Source: Candidatus Hydrogenedentota bacterium (lineage in GTDB: Bacteria > Hydrogenedentota > Hydrogenedentia > Hydrogenedentales > SLHB01). Taken from it: a DNA stretch of 5,528 nt. The notes under the pieces were generated by a model, which saw nothing but the letters and a program-made list of their open reading frames with translations, made no database searches and was not told the origin of the DNA. The position numbers and the translations under genes were made by a program. Shown in pieces: positions 1 through 5,528 of the stretch (position 1 is its first letter; each line of letters begins with the position of its first letter). The DNA is taken from contig JAKJDA010000217.1 in NCBI GenBank assembly GCA_022706165.1, forward strand, positions 1-5,528, in the 5' to 3' direction.

Positions 1-1233
1 GCTGATGATGTCGACCTGGTCGTAGCGGAAGAGCGAGTCCTTCTCCATCTGATCGATGCCCGCGCCGGTGATGGTGTCGTGCGGGTGGTTCTGCAACAGC
101 ATCTTCCACGCGCGGTCAATGGCGCTCTTGATGTATTCGCCGCCGAGCATCGAACCGATTGCGCTCCACGGCTCGGCCCAACGTTGCAGGTTCAGTTCCG
201 CGCGGTGGTTGGCGCGCTTCAGCCGTGTGCGCGCGCTGATGACGTCGCCGAAGAGGTGCGTCCACTTGCCCGTCGAACCGGGGTCGCGGCTTTCGCCTTT
301 GAGCAAGGTTGGGTTCTTGACCTCCTTGCGCATCGCCTCCATGTACTCGCCGAGGGTCGAGAACTTGATGTCGTGCTCGGGCAAGAGCTTCTGGCACAGC
401 GCCATGATCTCCGATTCCTTGGGATCGGGATTGGAGGTGTCGAAGCCTTGCATTGAGCAAATCTGACTCGTGGAGAAATGCTCGGATTCATCTTTAACCA
501 GCTTTAACAACTGTTCGCGGATCGGCGCGTCGTTCCACTGCTTCTTTGAATCGTCGAGCACGTAGTAATGCGCGCGCGGGTTGCGGTCCGTGGCCAAACG
601 GAACGGCGCCGCGCCGCGGTCCCAGTCGTAGCGCGCGAAGACGTCGTCCGAACCGTAGCGCAACACGCGATAGATGTAGACATAGTAGCTGAACCGACTC
701 ATGCAACCGAACCGCATGCCGAGCAGGCGCGAGCCGTCGGCGCCTTCCCATTCATACTCACAGTTCGGCGTGTTGATGCCGCGATAGAAGATGATTGTGT
801 CGATGTCGAAGCCTTTATAGATCTGCGGCATCTGCGAGGTCTGGCCGTAGCCGAAAGGCGTGTAGCCGACCTTTGCGACCTTGCCGTAGGCCTCGCTCAC
901 GCGATGGCCGACAAGCAGGTTGCGGGTGATGGACTCCGCGTTGACGAGGTATTCCTCCGGCAGGCTGTACCACGGTCCGATGATGAGGCGGCCTGCTTTG
1001 ACATGTTTTTCGACCGTCACGCGCTTTTCCGGGCGCAGCTCGAGATAATCTTCGACACACAGGACCTGCGAGTCCATCGTAAACGACGTGAATTTCGGGT
1101 CCGTGTCGAGCAGGTTCAGGAGTTCATCCATGAACTTCAGCAGCAGCAGCCGCGTTTCCTCGAACGGATAGCCCCATTCGCGGTCCCAGTGAGAATTCGA
1201 CACAACATGAATGGTCTTGCGCTTCGACGCCAT
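1..1233 (-). CDS. Glycoside hydrolase family 38 (alpha-mannosidase-like) protein, 3' end beyond window
   Basis: The first 411 residues are visible; the rest lies beyond the left edge. Family GH38 enzymes are zinc-dependent retaining alpha-mannosidases. Seen: the N-terminal motif NSHWDREW with probable zinc ligands H15 and D17; GPWYSLPEEYLV at about 86-97; TSQMPQIYKGF at 132-142 followed by FYRG; QGFDTSNPDP at 262-271, where D265 fits the acid/base region; and a helical-domain motif NHPHDTITG at 382-390, where H385 fits the last zinc ligand. No signal peptide is seen, so it is probably cytoplasmic. The ATG at 1233 follows GGGGAG with 8 nt spacing. Odd: the nucleophile motif, usually PDSFGH or DPFGHS, reads TPFGYGQ (125-131), so the catalytic Asp, also a zinc ligand, is absent and F127 stands there. 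Family membership is firm. Mannosidase activity is doubtful; a divergent glycosidase or a non-catalytic homologue is possible. Confidence 0.9.
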   Translation of the reverse strand, partial: MASKRKTIHVVSNSHWDREWGYPFEETRLLLLKFMDELLNLLDTDPKFTSFTMDSQVLCVEDYLELRPEKRVTVEKHVKAGRLIIGPWYSLPEEYLVNAESITRNLLVGHRVSEAYGKVAKVGYTPFGYGQTSQMPQIYKGFDIDTIIFYRGINTPNCEYEWEGADGSRLLGMRFGCMSRFSYYVYIYRVLRYGSDDVFARYDWDRGAAPFRLATDRNPRAHYYVLDDSKKQWNDAPIREQLLKLVKDESEHFSTSQICSMQGFDTSNPDPKESEIMALCQKLLPEHDIKFSTLGEYMEAMRKEVKNPTLLKGESRDPGSTGKWTHLFGDVISARTRLKRANHRAELNLQRWAEPWSAIGSMLGGEYIKSAIDRAWKMLLQNHPHDTITGAGIDQMEKDSLFRYDQVDIIS

Positions 1234-1242
1234 AATAGGCAC

Positions 1243-1283
1243 TCCCCGTTACGACTCACCTTGCTCCGGGAAAGAAGTTCCCG
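1243..1283 (-). promoter_or_regulatory. Leader hairpin with alternative pairing to the ribosome binding site
   Basis: In the mRNA leader of the GH38 gene, CGGGAA (1283-1278) and TTCCCG (1272-1267) form a perfect 6-bp stem with a 5-nt loop. The same TTCCCG arm can instead pair, with one G-U, with CGGGGA at 1248-1243, which contains the Shine-Dalgarno bases. The two pairings exclude each other. Seen directly: the complementarity. Inferred: any role in controlling translation. Short matches of this kind arise easily in GC-rich DNA. Confidence 0.3.
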
Positions 1284-1308
1284 CGAGAAACATCTTCACG
1301 GCATCCGC

Positions 1309-1334
1309 GTTCGTGCGTGATCCTATTCACGAAC
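1309..1334. repeat. Inverted repeat GTTCGTG-N12-CACGAAC in the GH38 leader
   Basis: The dyad has perfect 7-bp arms at 1309-1315 and 1328-1334. Its spacer and right arm also contain an alternative dyad, CGTGA (1316-1320) with TCACG (1327-1331). A perfect 10-bp palindrome, GATGCGCATC, lies close by at 1349-1358. All sit between the predicted transcription start (about 1391) and the start codon at 1233. They could be an operator or RNA structures; nothing here decides between these, and chance is possible. Confidence 0.35.
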
Positions 1335-1397
1335 ATGCCGCCGGACTCGATGCGCATCCTACAGCACGCTGCAGCCACGCATCTTCCAGAAAGGCGG

Positions 1398-1426
1398 ATT
1401 CTACCACCCGAAGGAAAAGATGTAAA
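1398..1426 (-). promoter_or_regulatory. Sigma70-type promoter with extended -10 for the GH38 gene
   Basis: On the minus strand, TTTACA (1426-1421) matches the -35 consensus at 5 of 6 bases. TAGAAT (1403-1398) matches the -10 at 5 of 6. The spacer is exactly 17 nt, and TGG immediately before the -10 gives an extended -10 element. Transcription would start near 1391, leaving a leader of about 157 nt before the GH38 ATG. Such a match is unusual in this GC-rich sequence and falls in a gene gap in the right orientation, so it is the best-supported regulatory site in the window. Confidence 0.7.
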
Positions 1427-1446
1427 AATGCGGGCGCCGACGGCCG
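1424..1446 (-). terminator. Possible intrinsic terminator after the PHP gene
   Basis: About 29 nt past the PHP stop codon, minus-strand bases 1446-1431 can fold as CGG-C-CG, tetraloop TCGG, CG-C-CCG. This gives five GC pairs interrupted by one C-C mismatch. CA and then TTTTT (1428-1424) follow. The T-run overlaps the -35 box of the GH38 promoter. The mismatch and short stem make it a weak candidate. Confidence 0.35.
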
Positions 1447-1474
1447 AGAACGAAGCTCCTGACAACGCGTTCTT

Positions 1475-2377
1475 CTACGATGCGGCGCTTGCGGTCTCTT
1501 CCTTATCGATAAAAAAGGGCTGGGTCCAGGCCATGGACTCGCCGCGCCCAAAACATTCAAAACGAACGTACGTCATGTCGACGGCAAACTCATCCGGAAC
1601 TCGGAAAGTCGCCGCCGGGCCCTCGAAAGTCTGCGCGCGCCACCCCCAATTCGTGATCGCCGCAATGCTATCCGCGTTTCGCGTCTCGACAGCGATATGG
1701 CGGCCATGAACGCCTATCGACGTTATCGTCACGCCGGTGCTCGCATAACAACGCCCCTCCCGCAACGCAGCCACAATGCTCTCCGGATCGCGATCCATCG
1801 ATTGGGCCACGTTCCACGCCACGCCAAAATCCGATCGCTCGTGACAATCGTCGTTCGCGTATCCCCAACAATGCCGTCCGCCGCTGAGCATGCGGTCCCA
1901 CCGGTCCGTCGTCAGAGGATTGCCATCGGCCCGCCGCACAACGCCGTTGTAAATCTCGATTCCATCATACCGCTGGAGAGATTCCAATCGCTCGATGGGA
2001 CAATGATTGAAATGCCGCTCCCACGCAGGATGATTGAGGATCGCGACCCCGTTTTCGGCCCGTATCGCATCGATGACTTTTTGTCGATCGCGATCGGGAG
2101 GAATGCACGTCTTCGCGCCGACATGCAGCAGATGAGGCCCGTATTCGGTGATCTCGTTTCCGGGAATCAACGTCATGCCGCGCGAATCAAGACCTTTGAC
2201 GTCGGTCAGCATGTCGTGATCGCTCAACACCAGGAAATCGTAGCCGCGCGCCGCATAGGCGTCGACGGTTTCCTGGGGCGAAAGGCAGCCGTCGCTCAAC
2301 AAAGTATGGGCATGAAGATTGCCCCGCAGCCAAGAGGAGACATCGTTTCGGTAAGACGTGCGAACCGTAATGTTCAT
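1475..2377 (-). CDS. PHP-domain metallohydrolase (CehA/McbA-like)
   Basis: This 300-residue protein is a polymerase-and-histidinol-phosphatase (PHP) fold hydrolase. Such enzymes use two or three metal ions to cleave phosphoester or other bonds; the substrate here is unknown. The metal motifs are present in order: HAHTLLSDG (22-30, H22 and H24), SDHD (52-55), GNEIT with E75, H85 in HLLHVGA, NHPAW with H116, and NDDCH with D177 and H179. Residues from about 207 on form a beta-rich tail with GRCYASTG and YVRFECFGRGESMAWTQP, as in CehA/McbA-type proteins and unlike DNA polymerase PHP domains. No signal peptide is seen. I chose the ATG at 2377 because AGGA lies 5 nt upstream; an in-frame start at 2428 would add 17 residues outside the fold. 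It is flanked by gaps of about 240 nt on both sides, so it is probably transcribed separately. All metal ligands are intact, so it is likely active. Confidence 0.88.
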   Translation of the reverse strand: MNITVRTSYRNDVSSWLRGNLHAHTLLSDGCLSPQETVDAYAARGYDFLVLSDHDMLTDVKGLDSRGMTLIPGNEITEYGPHLLHVGAKTCIPPDRDRQKVIDAIRAENGVAILNHPAWERHFNHCPIERLESLQRYDGIEIYNGVVRRADGNPLTTDRWDRMLSGGRHCWGYANDDCHERSDFGVAWNVAQSMDRDPESIVAALREGRCYASTGVTITSIGVHGRHIAVETRNADSIAAITNWGWRAQTFEGPAATFRVPDEFAVDMTYVRFECFGRGESMAWTQPFFIDKEETASAAS

Positions 2378-2457
2378 CGGAGTCCTTTCCGCGGGATCGC
2401 CCGTTTGGACGTCCCAAAAACCAGACAATATGCATCCGAATCTGAATATTCGCTCGG

Positions 2458-2478
2458 AAAAAGGCGCGGCATGCGCGC
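2458..2478 (-). terminator. Candidate intrinsic terminator between the methyltransferase homologue and PHP gene
   Basis: On the minus strand, GCGCG (2478-2474), loop CATGC and CGCGC (2468-2464) form a perfect all-GC 5-bp stem, followed by C and TTTTT (2462-2458). It lies about 146 nt past the old stop codon of the methyltransferase homologue and about 80 nt before the PHP start. It could end the transcript coming from the folate operon. The stem is short, so confidence is moderate. The remainder of the 2378-2623 gap shows only an AT-rich patch near 2425-2450 and no convincing promoter or small gene. Confidence 0.45.
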
Positions 2479-2623
2479 AGACAATCCACGAGCATAGCCA
2501 ACCCGCTCTCTGCGAGCAAATCCGAATCCGCGAAAAAATGGCGGCAGGGTCCTGTCGAAAAGCTCGGCGCGAGAACGCCCCAGGGGAGGCAGGATGATGC
2601 GCCGGGTTCTTTTTCCAAACGCC

Positions 2624-3630
2624 CTAGAACCGAAGATCCCGAAGCCGGTCGAGGTAATAGCGGTACTGATCGAGCGGCGTGTCGGGCGTGATCAAGTGAT
2701 CGGGCAGCGGAATGTAGCCGCCGTCCGCCATGAGCGGCTTGCGCCGCCGATAATCCGCAAGTCCTTTCCAAATTGACGCCGGAATGCCATGGGATCGGCG
2801 TTCCATGCGCCAATTTCGAGGGGGAACATGACATTGACGCCGCAATCAAGCCAGATGGGAAGCAGAAGATCTATGCAACCGTCACAATCCACGAGATAAA
2901 GGTCGCAGCCATACGAACGCAATTTCTCCGCTATCTTCCGGTATCCCGGAGCCATCGCCTGGCGGAAAAGATCGGGGCTGACAAGAGGCCCGGAACGGAA
3001 ACAGATATCCTCCCATCCCCAGCCGATATCCACTTTCACCTTGGGCAGAATCTGGTCCAGATTCCAGCACACGAGATCGGCAATCGCGCCCGCCATCTCG
3101 GCAATGAAATCCGGATCCGTGACCGAGGTCATGCAAAAATTCTCCACGCCCATCCAATCGCGAAGCCATCCTGCAAGGCTGCCGACGTCGATGGCCAACG
3201 GAAGCTCCGTCGCGACAAGCCGGGCAATCACTTCGTCGAGATCAGGCGGAATGCGATCCGGCGAAGGCTGCAGCCTGCGATGGTATTCGGGCCATGTCGC
3301 CCGATCCTTCAACGTGAAATCGACGTAATGCGGCAACGCAGACCTTCCCTTGAAATGCTGCGCGACAACGCCGTCGGCCTGACGAAAAATGCGGAAGGCA
3401 TCGGTTTCTTCGAGGACTTCCTCGTCAAAACGCGGCAAGAGAAAATTGTAACAGGGAATGCCGGGGGGCAACGACTCCACCCCGAAAAAAGCCGCCTGAT
3501 CGGCGTTTCGCGGCATGCCTTCCCGCTCCCATCGCGCCTCGGTCTCCGGCCATCCTTTCCAGTGCCACACCGGCATCCGATCAAACGATCCGTAATGCAT
3601 CACGGAATGAAAAAGCTCTCTGGAATTCAT
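2624..3630 (-). pseudogene. URO-D superfamily (MtaA/CmuA-like) methyltransferase homologue, disrupted near its 3' end
   Basis: The intact part (residues 1-296 from the ATG at 3630) is a uroporphyrinogen-decarboxylase-superfamily TIM barrel of the group related to cobamide-dependent methyltransferases. Typical segments are WEDICFRSGPLVSPDLF (206-222), VDCDGCIDLLLPIWLDCGVN (247-266) and FPLEIGAW (269-276). After LRIIGG (291-296) the frame runs into 16 unrelated residues and a stop at 2692. The expected family C-terminus, KPLMADGGYIPLPDHL followed by a YRYYLDRLRDLRF tail, is read in another frame from about 2733 to the stop at 2624. The usual segment between GG and the PLM motif (IDKR...AI..E..., about 20 residues) is missing, so this looks like a deletion of roughly 58 nt, not a simple indel. 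AGAGGA precedes the ATG with good spacing. The gene begins 66 nt after folE. Family assignment is firm, the substrate unknown; an assembly error would look the same. Confidence 0.8.
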
Positions 3631-3696
3631 GCGCGTTCCTCTGTACGTTGCTCGCCCGGACACATGCCGGCCCCCCTGCTCCGGGGCTCGGCGCTT

Positions 3697-4260
3697 TCAC
3701 ATCGATCTGCCGATAAGACTCAAAAACTCCATGCGGGTGGCGTCGTCATTATGAAAACTGCCCAGCACGGACGATGTGGTCATGACGGAATTCTGCTTTT
3801 CGACGCCGCGCATCATCATGCAGAGGTGGCGGCATTCCATGACCACGCCGACGCCTTCGGCCTGCGTGATCCCCATGATTTCCTTGGCGATCTGCGCCGT
3901 CAGCCGTTCTTGAATTTGAAGGCGCCGCGCATAGCCGTCAACGATGCGCGCGAGCTTGCTCAGCCCCAGCACCTTTTTCTGCGCGATGTAGCCGACATGG
4001 CACCGCCCGAAAAAGGGGAGCATGTGGTGCTCGCACATGCTGTACACCTCAACATCGCGCAGGATGATCATGTTGTTCGCGTGCGACTCAAACACGGCGT
4101 CGTTGATGACATCCCGCATGTTCGTCGTGTAGCCGCTCATAAGAAATTCATAGGCCGCGGCGACGCGGTCGGGAGTCTTGGCGAGCCCCTCCCGCTCCGG
4201 GTCTTCGCCCAATTCCACGAGCAGTGCGCGAATCAATCCTGCAATGCGTTCCTTGTTCAT
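3697..4260 (-). CDS. folE: GTP cyclohydrolase I (type IA)
   Basis: This 187-residue cytoplasmic enzyme converts GTP to 7,8-dihydroneopterin triphosphate, the first step of folate and pterin synthesis. The zinc and active-site motifs are clear: [10 protein letters not shown] (74-83), giving C76 and H79 as zinc ligands, and [11 protein letters not shown] (142-152), where C147 fits the third zinc cysteine and H145 the catalytic histidine. [10 protein letters not shown] (99-108) and the C-terminal RMEFLSLI are also typical. The length fits bacterial type IA enzymes without an N-terminal extension, and the Cys/His/Cys set excludes the FolE2 (IB) family. Its ATG overlaps the folK stop as ATGA, so the two are probably translationally coupled. 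It is the last gene of the folate cluster. No riboswitch or terminator with a U-run is visible around it. Confidence 0.97.
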   Translation of the reverse strand: MNKERIAGLIRALLVELGEDPEREGLAKTPDRVAAAYEFLMSGYTTNMRDVINDAVFESHANNMIILRDVEVYSMCEHHMLPFFGRCHVGYIAQKKVLGLSKLARIVDGYARRLQIQERLTAQIAKEIMGITQAEGVGVVMECRHLCMMMRGVEKQNSVMTTSSVLGSFHNDDATRMEFLSLIGRSM

Positions 4261-4742
4261 TTCGCAAACATCTCCTGCGCCGTTCGGGTGAACAGCTCGT
4301 CAATTTCCAGCGGCGCGTCCGAAAAACGTCGAACCACGTCCGCGATCCGCGCGCCAGTGTCCGCCAATACCAACTCCGGCGCCAAATCATACAGCGCCCT
4401 TGCCAAAAAAGCCCGCGCATACACATCCGGATCGACCTGCTCGCCATACGCCGCAATGTCCAAATCCATCGTGCGCGGCGCATAGGCATCCGCCGTGCGC
4501 AAACGCCCCGTCGCATCCTCGATGCGCCGCAACACGTCGCGCTTGAGCCGTTCGGCCGGCAATTCCGTGTCGAGTGCGCATGCTCCGTTGAGAAACGCCG
4601 GATCATCGGGCCTGCCGATCGCGGCGGTTCGATAAAACCGCGAAACCGCCCGCACCGATGTTTGTTCCGCCAGCAGCCGCAATGCCCGGAGGATGTTCGC
4701 CTCGGGCTCTATGTTGGACCCGATAGCAACAAACGCGCGCAT
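4257..4742 (-). CDS. folK: 6-hydroxymethyl-7,8-dihydropterin pyrophosphokinase
   Basis: This 161-residue enzyme transfers pyrophosphate from ATP to 6-hydroxymethyl-7,8-dihydropterin, giving the substrate for dihydropteroate synthase. The N-terminus AFVAIGSNI (3-11) is the pterin-binding strand and loop. [19 protein letters not shown] (36-54) is the conserved central segment. [14 protein letters not shown] (87-100) is the family signature, with D93 and D95 as the magnesium-binding pair. The length is usual for a stand-alone HPPK, not fused to FolB or FolP. The frame stays open well upstream into folB, but the family N-terminus and a GGGAG element 8 nt before it point to the ATG at 4742. It starts 5 nt after the folB stop and ends overlapping folE by 4 nt. 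Confidence 0.95.
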   Translation of the reverse strand: MRAFVAIGSNIEPEANILRALRLLAEQTSVRAVSRFYRTAAIGRPDDPAFLNGACALDTELPAERLKRDVLRRIEDATGRLRTADAYAPRTMDLDIAAYGEQVDPDVYARAFLARALYDLAPELVLADTGARIADVVRRFSDAPLEIDELFTRTAQEMFAK

Positions 4743-4747
4743 GGATT

Positions 4748-5131
4748 CTACTCCCGGGCGGCGTTTGGCTGCTCGCGCGTTATGCCGATCGCCACGCTTC
4801 GGGCAAAACGGAGCGCGCCCGGTTTGTCCACCGACACCTCGCAGCGGCGCACGCGCGCATCTTCGAGGCAGATGTCCGCGGCGCGTTGGGCCAATCGCTC
4901 CACCAGCAAATACGACGATTCCTGCGCCATCGCGAGGACGCGTTTCTTGATCGCTTTGTAATCCACGGTGTCGTCGAGCCGATCCGATTGGCATGCCCGG
5001 CGAAGATCGACGTGCATCGTGATGTTGAACACCACGTCCTGCGCGTTATTTCGCTCCTCGGGATTCACGCCGACGACGCAGCGCACCAGCAGATCGCGGA
5101 TGTGAATACGGTCCAGCGCTTCCTCACTCAT
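4748..5131 (-). CDS. folB: Dihydroneopterin aldolase (FolB/FolX family)
   Basis: This 127-residue protein belongs to the small tunnel-fold family that splits dihydroneopterin into 6-hydroxymethyl-dihydropterin and glycolaldehyde. Seen: IHIRDLLVRCVVGVNPEER (9-27), with E26 at the position of the conserved active-site glutamate; DTVDYKAIKKRV (54-65); LLVERLAQRAADICLE (75-90), with the pterin-anchoring E78; and VDKPGAL (101-107), with K103 as the catalytic lysine. I chose the ATG at 5131, preceded by GAGG with 8 nt spacing and matching the family N-terminus; an upstream start at 5242 would lie inside the reductase gene. It overlaps the preceding reductase gene by 8 nt (ATGAGTGA), which suggests translational coupling. 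FolX, the dihydroneopterin triphosphate epimerase, is a close relative, and the FolM-like neighbour makes that alternative worth keeping. The folK neighbour favours FolB. Confidence 0.92.
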   Translation of the reverse strand: MSEEALDRIHIRDLLVRCVVGVNPEERNNAQDVVFNITMHVDLRRACQSDRLDDTVDYKAIKKRVLAMAQESSYLLVERLAQRAADICLEDARVRRCEVSVDKPGALRFARSVAIGITREQPNAARE

Positions 5132-5528
5132 ACATGCGTCCTCGCAGATGTCTGCCCCCGTCCACATACAGCACCTGACCCGTGATAAAACGGCTCTCCA
5201 GCAAAAACACCGCCGCCTGCGCCACATCTTCCGGATCGCCATGAGCGTTCAACGGATTCGTATGGGCGAGATCGGCCAAATACGCCGCATCCTTCCCCTG
5301 AGGCGGCAGGATAAGCCCCGGCGCGACCGCATTCACGCGGATTCGCGGCGCATAGGCAACGGCCATCATGCTGGTCAGCGAGGCGAGCATGCGCTTGCTG
5401 AGATGATAGGCCGCATGCTCCCCGTCATGGTCCGTCATGCGCGCGTCCAACAGGTTGACGATCGCCCCGGCGCGGCCCTGCGCCGCAAACGACCGCGCGA
5501 TCAACGCAGGAGCCAGCGCGTTGATCCC
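5124..5528 (-). CDS. folM: Pteridine reductase, FolM/PTR1-type short-chain dehydrogenase, 5' end beyond window
   Basis: The last 134 residues are visible; the NAD(P)H-binding N-terminal half lies beyond the right edge. It is a short-chain dehydrogenase. In the fragment, D28 (VNLLDAR), Y41 and K45 (YHLSK) have the same 13- and 4-residue spacings as the Asp-Tyr-Lys catalytic triad of trypanosomatid PTR1 and E. coli FolM; ordinary SDRs have Ser in place of Asp. RVNAVAPGLIL (64-74) and the end GQVLYVDGGRHLR (117-129) closely resemble FolM. Members reduce dihydromonapterin or other dihydropterins, and some can act as an alternative dihydrofolate reductase. It heads the visible folB-folK-folE operon, overlapping folB by 8 nt, which supports a pterin substrate. 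Pteridine reductase type is well supported; whether it is the cell's main dihydrofolate reductase cannot be seen. Confidence 0.88.
   Translation of the reverse strand, partial: GINALAPALIARSFAAQGRAGAIVNLLDARMTDHDGEHAAYHLSKRMLASLTSMMAVAYAPRIRVNAVAPGLILPPQGKDAAYLADLAHTNPLNAHGDPEDVAQAAVFLLESRFITGQVLYVDGGRHLRGRMYE

Noticed and set aside
568..1320. A 250-codon plus-strand frame opposite the GH38 gene
   Set aside because: The minus strand encodes unmistakable GH38 motifs across the whole stretch; the plus-strand translation resembles nothing.
1256..1382. Small frames in the GH38 leader: a 7-residue one (1382-1359) and a 33-residue one (1354-1256) as possible leader peptides
   Set aside because: Neither has a well-spaced ribosome binding site or an amino-acid run that would suggest attenuation.
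2491..2519. TTGCTC-17 nt-TATGCT on the minus strand as a promoter for the PHP gene
   Set aside because: The match to consensus is weak, and the predicted start would fall just before the candidate terminator at 2478-2458, so the two calls conflict.
2690..2770. Programmed ribosomal frameshift joining the two frames of the methyltransferase homologue
   Set aside because: No slippery heptamer is seen, and a conserved segment of about 20 residues is missing at the junction, which frameshifting would not explain.
3668..3690. GCCCC...GGGGC hairpin just after folE as a terminator
   Set aside because: No U-run follows the stem, so an intrinsic terminator is not supported; it may be incidental GC richness.
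2773..4485. A 570-codon open frame on the plus strand opposite folE, folK and the methyltransferase homologue
   Set aside because: It is antisense to well-recognised genes, its translation has no recognisable motif, and long open antisense frames are expected in GC-rich coding DNA.

Overview
This is a GC-rich bacterial chromosomal window in which every supported gene lies on the minus strand. Read in the direction of transcription (right to left), it has two parts. The mixture of a GH38 glycosidase homologue, a CehA/McbA-type PHP hydrolase and a URO-D-superfamily methyltransferase homologue resembles large-genome PVC-group or Hydrogenedentota-like bacteria. That assignment is an inference from gene content; there is no rRNA or other phylogenetic marker in the window.

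Part one (about 5528-3697) is a tight pterin/folate operon: a PTR1/FolM-type pteridine reductase (5' end outside the window), folB, folK and folE. The first two genes overlap by 8 nt, folB and folK are 5 nt apart, and folK and folE overlap through ATGA, so one mRNA is very likely. FolE makes dihydroneopterin triphosphate from GTP. FolB cleaves dihydroneopterin to 6-hydroxymethyl-dihydropterin, FolK pyrophosphorylates that product, and the FolM-like enzyme reduces dihydropterins or dihydrofolate. The genes run in the reverse of the pathway order. folP, folC and the promoter are not in the window.

Part two (about 3630-1) holds three genes with larger gaps. First, 66 nt after folE, is a URO-D-superfamily (MtaA/CmuA-like) gene. 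It appears broken by a deletion of roughly 58 nt near its 3' end, and the lost C-terminus is still legible in another frame. A candidate intrinsic terminator lies in the gap after it. Next is an intact PHP-domain metallohydrolase with all the usual metal-binding motifs. Last is a GH38 alpha-mannosidase-family gene that runs off the left edge. It has its own very good sigma70-type promoter (TTTACA-17 nt-TAGAAT with an extended -10), and its 5' leader of about 157 nt contains several dyads.

The points most worth a second look are the GH38 protein, whose nucleophile Asp is replaced in an otherwise clear motif; the deletion in the methyltransferase homologue; and the promoter/leader arrangement before the GH38 gene. 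I see no CRISPR array, tRNA, rRNA, insertion sequence or phage gene, and no clear evidence of a wholly new system.
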